A stretch of 9,710 nt of DNA from Deltaproteobacteria bacterium (GTDB lineage: Bacteria > Desulfobacterota > Desulfobacteria > Desulfobacterales > JAFDDL01): NCBI GenBank assembly GCA_019310865.1, contig JAFDDL010000383.1, positions 1 through 9,710 of the forward strand, given 5' to 3'. The position numbers and the translations under genes were made by a program. Shown piece after piece: positions 1 through 5,636 of this stretch (position 1 is the stretch's first letter; each line of letters begins with the position of its first letter). The notes beneath the pieces are model-generated. The model did no database searches and had not been told where the DNA came from. It saw only the letters and a program-made list of their open reading frames with translations.

Positions 1-2
1 TG

Positions 3-77
3 CTCAAAGACGAAGGGATCGAGTTCCACGGAGGAAAAGTAAAGAATTTTGAAGAAGTTCTTTTTCGATTCTCCTAG
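3..77 (+). CDS. C-terminal end of an unrecognised protein (cut by left window edge)
   Basis: Reading from base 3, an open frame of 24 codons runs from the window edge to a TAG at 75-77. It encodes a tail beginning LKDEGIEFHGGKVKNFEEV and ending in FRFS. The composition (KDEG, EFHGGK, NFEEV) looks like ordinary globular protein, and the other two forward frames close earlier, at 40-42 and 50-52. I do not recognise the family from so short a piece. It lies on the same strand as the radical SAM gene, about 280 bases upstream of it, so they need not share a transcript. A short minus-strand frame over the same bases (4-207) looks like a shadow. This call rests only on protein-like composition and an in-frame stop. 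Confidence 0.45.
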   Translation, partial: LKDEGIEFHGGKVKNFEEVLFRFS

Positions 78-358
78 TACCTGAATTTCGCATGATTTGA
101 GAATATAGTAGCCTCGTGGGGTCGTTGTGTCTGCTGTAAAGGCTGTGATTACTCCAATTATCAAGACCTTGATTGAAGTTGAGATACGGTCGATATATCT
201 GGAACAAACCGAACCGAGTTGATTTTCAGGGAAATGTTATTTATTGGTATTCGAGCAATGTTTAGCATAATGCTCAAAATAAACCATAATGCAAGTATAT
301 TTCACTTTAAATTACCTTGATTACTAAATAATACCCAAAGATCAGGGAACTAGAAAAC
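78..358. other. AT-rich non-coding spacer before the radical SAM gene
   Basis: About 280 bases with no convincing gene on either strand, clearly more AT-rich than the flanking genes. It would have to hold the promoter of the radical SAM gene. A possible sigma-70-like pair is TTGATT near 171 and ATATAT near 195 with about 18 bases between, but this is weak. ATTCTC and GAGAAT around 69-104 could form a feeble stem after the upstream gene. A better inverted repeat is listed separately at 253-275. The likely ribosome binding site of the next gene is AGGGA near 343-347, about 10 bases before the ATG at 359. Confidence 0.4.
253..275. repeat. Short imperfect inverted repeat in the spacer
   Basis: GAGCA at 253-257 pairs with TGCTC at 271-275. 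Inside it, after one mismatch, a TGT/ATA segment pairs with one wobble, leaving a loop of about five bases. No T-run follows, so it is not a convincing intrinsic terminator. It could be an operator upstream of the gene at 359 or may be chance in AT-rich DNA. Confidence 0.25.
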
Positions 359-1532
359 ATGAGGGTGCTTCTAATATCTGCAAATACGGAAAGGATCAAC
401 ATGCTCGTGCTGCCTATGGGTATGGCCTTTGTGGCCAAGGCAGCCGAAGATGCCGGTCACGAGGTGTCTCAGATTAACCTGATGGCAGAACCGGAAGCGT
501 TGAAAACTTTAACTGAGCGTATTCAAGCGGTTCAACCGGATATCATCGGCATATCCGTCAGAAACATTGATGATCAGGCTTCGTTTCAGACTCGGTTTCT
601 TCTCGATCCAGTGAAAACTATCGTATATACATGTAGGCAGAACTCTGAAGCCAAGATCGTGCTCGGTGGTGCCGGCTACAGCATTTTTCCCAGGCACGCA
701 TTAACATATCTTGCAGCCGACATGGGTATCCAGGGGGAGGGTGAACAATCCTTTGTCATGCTTTTGGGCAAGCTAAAAAATAATGAGGATTTATCGGATA
801 TACCGGGTCTGTATCATGTCGACCAGTGCATTGCCAACCCTCCGGTTACTATCAAGAAAATCGATCAGAATCATTTTCCTCAACCCGGCAGGCACATCTT
901 TGCATTGGAACATACCGGAGATGAGGTTATCTGGTTACCGTTTCAAACCCGCAGGGGCTGCCCTTTAAACTGTAGCTATTGCTCAACCCCATCGATCGAA
1001 GGGAAAATCACTCGCAGGCGTGAACCGAGTCTAGTCATCGATGCATTAGCCGCATACGTGTCTGCAGGATTCGATCATTTCTTTTTTGTGGACAACACCT
1101 TCAACCTACCGTCCGGTTATGCAAAAGATCTTTGCGACCAAATCATTGAATCAGGTTTGAATATTTCCTGGAGGGGTATTCTCTATCCGGGGAAGGTAGA
1201 AAAAGATCTCATCGCTAAGATGGCGGAATCCGGTTGTGTAGAGGTTAGCCTTGGATTAGAAAGCGGCTCGGATATCATTTTGAAAAAAATGAATAAGCAT
1301 TATCAAATTGCAGATGTTCGTCGTGCCTCTTTCATTGGAAATGATCAAAGTTACATTCGGAATTCGGATTTATCCGGACACCGAACTGGCTTACCATGCG
1401 AGAAGGACAGGAAAAATATCGCCTGATGACAACCTTCTATTTCCGAAATTCTACTTTGAAGATGGAATGGAGGCATGGGTACGGGAAACAGTTGGTGCGT
1501 GGATGAAAGATCGGCCCAACTGGATTCATTGA
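359..1532 (+). pseudogene. B12-binding domain / radical SAM protein, broken by internal deletion and frameshift
   Basis: The intact family reduces S-adenosylmethionine with a [4Fe-4S] cluster and also carries a cobalamin-binding Rossmann domain; the substrate here is unknown. The frame from ATG 359 gives an N-terminal B12-binding-like domain (about residues 1-140, with VLGGAGYSIFP and the GEGE motif). The radical SAM core follows, with cysteines C201, C205 and C208 in CPLNCSYC (CxxxCxxC), then VSLGLESGSD. After MNKHYQIADVRRAS (to about base 1330) this frame turns to nonsense and stops at 1426. The family-like C-terminus continues in another frame (SLEMIKVTFGIRIYPDTEL) to a stop at 1532. In relatives a segment of roughly 35-40 residues (late barrel strands with a GGPGET-like loop) normally separates these parts, so a non-multiple-of-three stretch seems lost. 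Probably inactive; a short truncated protein could still be made. Confidence 0.85.
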
Positions 1533-1617
1533 TATAAATATAATAAAAGTGAATTTCTGGGCATAAACGAGCCGATTACATAATAACTAATGTTAAGCCT
1601 CAAGGTGAATTTCACAT

Positions 1618-1932
1618 ATGAGTTTTGAACAAGAAGAAACTGGATACTTAAAAACTGCAATATCAGACCTCCAAGGCGCATGGATGTTATTGCGAGATCA
1701 AGTGGTAGAAGAATTTGGTTTTGAAGGCTCAGATAGGATGTTGTTTCATATTGATGAAGCAATGAGTTGGGAATGCGTAAGGGCACTAAATCAGATGAAA
1801 CCCCTTCTCCTCATTATTGACAACATTGCGAAACAAAACGGCGCCTCGGATGAAATCATAGAACTCGTCGGAAATGTGCGTGAAAATTATGAAGGTACAT
1901 TGGAAGCTATCAAAGAGGGCAAGGCTTTCTAA
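1618..1932 (+). CDS. Small acidic helical protein of unknown function
   Basis: A 104-residue open frame from ATG 1618 to a stop at 1930-1932. AAGGTGA at 1600-1606 is a plausible ribosome binding site at a rather long spacing of 11 bases. The protein is acidic, apparently all-helical and without a signal peptide or clear membrane segment. There are repeated hydrophobic-charged patterns (ISDLQGAWMLLRDQVVEEF, IIDNIAKQNG, IIELVGNVRENYEGTLEAI) and a single Cys in a WECVRAL stretch. I do not recognise a family. It follows the broken radical SAM gene by 85 bases on the same strand, so it may once have been co-transcribed and could be an accessory factor, but that is only inference from position. It precedes the decayed transposase. 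Confidence 0.6.
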   Translation: MSFEQEETGYLKTAISDLQGAWMLLRDQVVEEFGFEGSDRMLFHIDEAMSWECVRALNQMKPLLLIIDNIAKQNGASDEIIELVGNVRENYEGTLEAIKEGKAF

Positions 1933-1984
1933 TCCACCAGCTTAAACGATGACGAAGGTTTAATAATGTTTTCTGCTGAGGTAC

Positions 1985-3062
1985 GTGGCACGTTGCAGCC
2001 GGCTTCAGCGAAAAAAGTTCGATTCGATCTACGTCTATTTATCTGCTGAAAATGACGTTGCCCGTGAGCAGGAAAAGGCTCGCAAAGTTCGCTCAAAAAA
2101 ATCACTTTCATCTGTTATCGTTACCAATCCTGATCTCGCTGCGGAAGAAGCCAAGGCCATCGTCGTTCTTTTTTGCAGCATGCTTAATGAACGGCAACGC
2201 AGGTTGTACGCCGGGCTTGAATCGTTAAAACTGGGCCATGGTGGCGATAGCTATATCGCGTCGCTGCTTGGCATGGATCCTCATACAGTAGCCCACGGTC
2301 GTCAGGAATTGATTGGCGGGGATTTGAACCCAAAAAGAGTCCGGGCAGCAGGAGATGGTCGCCTTCTGCAGAAAAAAAACGCCCGATCCCCGAGAACGCA
2401 ATCAACAGTTTCGCTATATTCGCAAAGAATTGATTGGGCTATTCTGTCACGCTGGGCGCAAGTGGAGCCAAGAGCCGATAAAGGTTTTGGATCATGATTT
2501 TCCTTCTGATTCAAATGGCGTTGCGATCCTCTACGACATTTATGATCTTGCGCGAAACGAGGGATTTGTATGCGTCGGTACCAGCCGAGATACTTCCGAG
2601 TTTGCCGTAGATTCTATATGCAAATGGTGGCAAAAGTCCGGTTCATACCACTATCCTACTGCCGATCGCTCGCTCGTTCTTGCCGATTGCGGTGGGAGCA
2701 ATGGCTATAGAACCCGTCTCTGGAAACATCAACTGCAGGTTGTTTTTTGCGACCGTTTTGGCCTCCAGGTTAAGGTATGTCATTATCCGCCGAGCTCCTC
2801 AAAGTGGAATCCCATCGAACACCGAATGTTCTCATTCATCAGCAGCAACTGGGCAGCAGAGCCTTTACTTGATCACGAAACGGTTCTGAAATTCATACGA
2901 ACCACCAAAACTTCAACGGGACTGAAAATCCGTGCACTCCGTATCAACAAGCATTACAAAATAGGAAGAAGGGTATCTGACCAGCAAATGCAGCAAATTA
3001 TTTTGAAACGGTATACTAAACGGCCAAATTGGAACTACTCGATCTCACCATCAAATATGTGA
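1985..3062 (+). pseudogene. ISAzo13-family DDE transposase, frameshifted and internally deleted
   Basis: DDE transposases cut and join IS ends using three acidic residues. The N-terminal part (frame from GTG 1985; the true start may lie later) has the family signature LNERQRRLYAGLESLKLGHG followed by MDPHTVAHGRQELIGGD. At the A8 tract 2372-2379 the frame changes, and the rest reads KKTPDPRERNQQFRYI, RKELIGLFCHAGRKWSQEP, LADCGGSNG and SSKWNPIEHRMFS, ending with NYSISPSNM at a TGA at 3060-3062. Compared with relatives, two stretches seem missing. One lies between the KKTP linker and PRERNQQF (about 100 residues of the recognition and early catalytic region). The other lies between FRYI and RKELIG, where the G-x-PVISVDTK strand with the first catalytic Asp should be. 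The second Asp (2685-2687) and the Glu (2817-2819) remain. The protein cannot be active. Confidence 0.85.
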
Positions 3063-3083
3063 AGTTATTTTTACGCGAGCCCT
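3057..3083 (+). repeat. IS right end, copy 1 of a 27-base direct repeat
   Basis: The 27 bases start at the transposase stop codon region with ATGTGAAGTT and finish with CGCGAGCCCT, with a T-rich core between. They recur at 4432-4458 in the same orientation with only two A/G differences. The position just after the transposase makes it the likely IS terminus. Confidence 0.75.
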
Positions 3084-3140
3084 AAGACCCCGGATCTCAT
3101 CCAATACCCGCTGGAATGCCTGGTATATATTTACTGCGGG

Positions 3141-4412
3141 TTACTGCCCATCTCCAAAGTTATCCTGGTAGTACTTATTTAAATCCTCTAACTCATCCTC
3201 CGACAGGGGGTTGGCTCTGTAGTACTTGAGTATACCCGGCAGATTAAATAGTCGGTGAACATCGCGGTAGGGTTCATATATCGACACTGAATTATTATTT
3301 AGATACTCGCCTATAACATCTTCTATAGTGAGGCTGAGAAAAGCATCATCTTCCAGTGCATGTGCTTGTATCACTAATTTGGTGATATAAGTGGCCATAG
3401 CGTCAATAAAGGTTTTATCGTAGCCACGGTTTTTAATCACATCTGGATTCCCATGATTGGGGTAGATGGCTTCAATATCCATTGCCTTGAATCGCTTCAG
3501 TTCTTTCACATGGGTAGGCAGACCCTCAAACTCTGCCATAACCGTCACTGTATCTTCAAGCATATCGCCAGCCAGCGCGATTTTGTCGGCAGGGAGATAG
3601 GCAACAGTACCATCTGCGCTGTGGATATTGAAATTAATGAGCTGTACTTCGATATCGCCAACATAGAGGGTTGTTTGCTCAGTATAGGTCTGCGTTGGGA
3701 ATACTAGCGGATTGATGGGCGGAGGACCCCACAATGTTCCATCCTCTATCTTGGCCTCCAATGACTGCAACGTCGCCAAGGTTAACTCGCTAGCGACGAT
3801 CTCGGTATCTAAGTAAGTGGCATTACCGGCAATGTGATCTAGATGCCAGTGGCTGTTTACGACAATGAATTTTGTTACCCCCATGTCCTCAAGGTAATTT
3901 CGCACAAATTGAGCCTGCTTGACCGAGGTGAAGGTGTCGTATACAATGGCCTCGTCACCTTGGTGGATGGCATAGGTCCCAATTCCCAGCGTCATAGCAC
4001 CCTGGTCTACCCATAAGCTATCTCCAGGACTAATGCTCCACTCCCGACCGGTTTCAAAGTAAATCAAATGATCATTAAGCCCAGTCACTATAATGGGAAA
4101 AGGTTTTTCTGTGGCCTCTGCAGTGCCAGGCAAACACAATTTCCAGCCGGGTTTAATAAAATTGGGATTATCCATACCCGCATAACTGCTGTCGGTGACG
4201 GCTTTGGCATTGGTTGCGTTAAAAATAGTAGGATAGATCCGTACATCGCCATAGCTCTTATCAGCAATTTTTGATAGCCAATCGCCGGCTTTTACTATGT
4301 AATCACTCTCACATGTCACCCCACTTTGTGCGAATATTGATCCTACATTTAAGGTAATTAAGGTTAAAATCATTACACAACTAACAATAAATACATTGAT
4401 TATCTTTTTCAT
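3141..4412 (-). CDS. Secreted LysM-domain metallo-beta-lactamase-fold hydrolase
   Basis: A 423-residue protein predicted to be exported. Residues 1-28 form a signal peptide (MKK, a long hydrophobic stretch, then IFA before QSG). Residues 37-94 form a LysM domain (DYIVKAGDWLSKIADKSYGD up to FIKPGWKLCLPG) that would bind peptidoglycan or another glycan. Cys34 and Cys93 bracket it and might form a disulfide. From about residue 105 follows a metallo-beta-lactamase fold with the full zinc set: SHWHLDH (H188, H190, D192, H193), NIHSADGT (H264), AGDML (D283) and YPNHG (H320). The substrate is unknown; lactamase, lactonase or other hydrolase activity cannot be told apart. ATG 4412 is preceded by GAGGA at 8 bases. 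It is 45 bases downstream of the REC-TPR gene on the same strand, but an IS-end-like repeat lies between them. The LysM resembles those I recall from Chloroflexota, hinting at transfer. Confidence 0.85.
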   Translation of the reverse strand: MKKIINVFIVSCVMILTLITLNVGSIFAQSGVTCESDYIVKAGDWLSKIADKSYGDVRIYPTIFNATNAKAVTDSSYAGMDNPNFIKPGWKLCLPGTAEATEKPFPIIVTGLNDHLIYFETGREWSISPGDSLWVDQGAMTLGIGTYAIHQGDEAIVYDTFTSVKQAQFVRNYLEDMGVTKFIVVNSHWHLDHIAGNATYLDTEIVASELTLATLQSLEAKIEDGTLWGPPPINPLVFPTQTYTEQTTLYVGDIEVQLINFNIHSADGTVAYLPADKIALAGDMLEDTVTVMAEFEGLPTHVKELKRFKAMDIEAIYPNHGNPDVIKNRGYDKTFIDAMATYITKLVIQAHALEDDAFLSLTIEDVIGEYLNNNSVSIYEPYRDVHRLFNLPGILKYYRANPLSEDELEDLNKYYQDNFGDGQ

Positions 4413-4420
4413 AAGTTAAC

Positions 4421-4425
4421 TCCTC
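4421..4425 (-). promoter_or_regulatory. Ribosome binding site of the LysM-hydrolase gene
   Basis: GAGGA on the minus strand, 8 bases before ATG 4412, supports that start. Only about 45 bases separate this gene from the upstream stop codon. Any dedicated promoter must therefore lie inside the IS-end repeat or the preceding gene, or transcription reads through. Confidence 0.6.
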
Positions 4426-4431
4426 AATTAA

Positions 4432-4458
4432 ATGTGAAGTTGTTTTTGCGCGAGCCCT
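4432..4458 (+). repeat. IS-end-like sequence, copy 2 of the 27-base direct repeat
   Basis: It matches 3057-3083 at 25 of 27 positions in the same orientation, both differences being A/G. A looser similarity extends a few bases to the left. It ends at the first base of the minus-strand TAA stop codon (4458-4460) of the REC-TPR gene, so the insertion edge appears to abut that gene's end. No transposase lies next to this copy; between the two copies there is only the LysM-hydrolase gene. It may be the remaining tip of a second, deleted IS of the same type. Confidence 0.7.
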
Positions 4459-5465
4459 TAAAAAGCCCCCAGCTCAATCGCCTCTAATATCTCCTTAACT
4501 TCCGAAAATCCGGGGTCCATTTTCAAGGCGTCTTGAAAAAATGACTTGGCCTTGGCGACATTTTTCATCTCCAGGTGGAGGCGACCAATATTATAGCAGA
4601 TCTGGGGTTGGTCCGGATGAATGCGAAGCGCCTTCTGGTAAGACTTCAGCGCCCCCTGATAATCGCCCTTTTTTCGATGGAGAACGCCTAAACTGTTATA
4701 GACATTGATCGTGTCCGGGCTGAATTGAAGAATATCGTTTAAAATATCTTCGGCATCCTCCGTTTTCTCCCGAGTCAGATAGATGTCGGCGGCTTTTTGA
4801 AGATACTGTTCCGCATCCTTGGTTTGCCCAAGCTTTCGGTAAACGCGCCCCATGGCTTCAAATGCTTTGGCAAAAAGCCGATCCAGTGCGGTCGCCTTCT
4901 GAAACGCCTCCAATGCTTCAGGGTATTTCTCCTGTCCGGTCTTGATATAACCGATGTTATAGTAAACCTCTGCGCTTTCGCCCTGTGAAACAAGCTGATC
5001 GAAAACCGTCAATGCCTTTTCATACGATTTGGATTCCATAAGGGCCAAACCCTGTTCCAGGGACTGCTGTTCTTTTTTAAACAATTTTCCCGCCGGATGC
5101 TCGATGACCTCGCTGAATTTTTGGTGAATAATGGCGGCATCGAACGGCTTCACAAAGAGTCCGGTCACACCCTCCTGACCGGCCATCACCACCTTTACTT
5201 TTGTGAAAGCGCCATGGGACAGAAAAAAGGCCGTATCATAGAGCCGATCATCGCTTCGAACAATCTTTAAAAGCGCCAGGCCTGACATATCCGGCATGTC
5301 CAGCTCTGAAATCACACAGGTGTGGCTCCCGAGACGCAGCATCTGCCAGGCTTGCGCAGCATTATTGGCCTGATCAACCCGATCGCAATCCAACTGTGTC
5401 ACGATTTCGGTGAGGTCCTTGAGCGCCTCCAGGTTGTTGTCAACCAGTAAAAACGAGGGTTTCAT
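4458..5465 (-). CDS. Receiver-domain protein with TPR array, phospho-acceptor Asp replaced by Glu
   Basis: A 335-residue cytoplasmic protein. Residues 1-125 form a CheY-like receiver domain: LLVDNN (D9, N10 where an acidic pair is usual), VISELDMPDMSG, FFLSHG (S83 in the Thr/Ser switch position) and FVKPF (K106, the conserved Lys). In the phospho-acceptor motif (D-x-x-M-P) the residue three before Met57 is Glu54, not Asp. Residues about 134-325 are a series of tetratricopeptide repeats (for example AEVYYNIGYIKTGQEKYPEA and VYNSLGVLHRKKGDYQGAL), a protein-protein scaffold. There is no DNA-binding output domain, so it probably signals by partner binding. ATG 5465 has GGAAAG about 8 bases upstream. 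It lies 171 bases downstream of the cyclase gene on the same strand, separated by a palindromic element. Its stop codon touches an IS-end repeat. Confidence 0.85.
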   Translation of the reverse strand: MKPSFLLVDNNLEALKDLTEIVTQLDCDRVDQANNAAQAWQMLRLGSHTCVISELDMPDMSGLALLKIVRSDDRLYDTAFFLSHGAFTKVKVVMAGQEGVTGLFVKPFDAAIIHQKFSEVIEHPAGKLFKKEQQSLEQGLALMESKSYEKALTVFDQLVSQGESAEVYYNIGYIKTGQEKYPEALEAFQKATALDRLFAKAFEAMGRVYRKLGQTKDAEQYLQKAADIYLTREKTEDAEDILNDILQFSPDTINVYNSLGVLHRKKGDYQGALKSYQKALRIHPDQPQICYNIGRLHLEMKNVAKAKSFFQDALKMDPGFSEVKEILEAIELGAF

Positions 5466-5489
5466 TTAGATTACTTTCCGCACTTCTTT

Positions 5490-5634
5490 AGAAGTGGTTT
5501 CAAAGTCTTAGATCATGTTCAAGGGCAAGGCCGCAGCGTTTTTTCAACCGCAGGCATAGGTAGTCTATTCCGAGGATTGAAAAAATGCGAGAACGCAGCC
5601 CTTGGACATTAGATGAGGCTTTGAAACCACTTCT
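5490..5634. repeat. 145-bp palindromic (MITE- or REP-like) element
   Basis: The ends are a perfect 16-bp inverted repeat: AGAAGTGGTTTCAAAG at 5490-5505 and its complement at 5619-5634. The symmetry continues inward without gaps to about 64 bases per arm at roughly 70% identity. It includes CAAGGGC against GCCCTTG and a TTTTTTCAA block (about 5540-5548) against TTGAAAAAA (5577-5585); the centre is near 5562. Many arm differences are C/T, which would be G-U wobbles in RNA. It contains no protein gene (an open frame starting at 5585 looks spurious). It fills the gap between the cyclase stop codon (5637) and the REC-TPR start (5465). It could be a transposable repeat, a processing or attenuation hairpin for a joint transcript, or both. 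The tip sequence recurs at 7711-7736. Confidence 0.8.
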
Positions 5635-5636
5635 TT

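Larger units (their letters stand above)
1985..3083 (+). mobile_element. Remnant of an ISAzo13-family insertion sequence
   Basis: The transposase fragments identify the family. The right end is placed at the 27-base sequence at 3057-3083, which starts at the transposase stop codon and recurs at 4432-4458. An IS end is expected within tens of bases after an ISAzo13 transposase. I could not find a matching inverted copy on the left, between the orphan gene at 1932 and the transposase, so the left boundary given is simply the start of the open frame. Internal deletions in the transposase make this a non-autonomous relic. Confidence 0.65.

Noticed and set aside
4..207. Minus-strand open frame of 67 codons at the left edge
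   Set aside because: Low-complexity composition with no recognisable motif; the plus frame 3-77 over part of it looks more protein-like.
1590..1619. TTAAGCCTCAAGG and TTTCACATATG as a possible left inverted repeat of the IS
   Set aside because: Only loosely like the complement of the 27-base right end, needs gaps, and lies upstream of the orphan gene; not enough to place the left IS boundary.
3091..3140. ACCCGC and GCGGGT as a terminator after the LysM-hydrolase gene
   Set aside because: A six-base stem with a loop of about 24 bases and no T-run on the minus strand; too weak to call.
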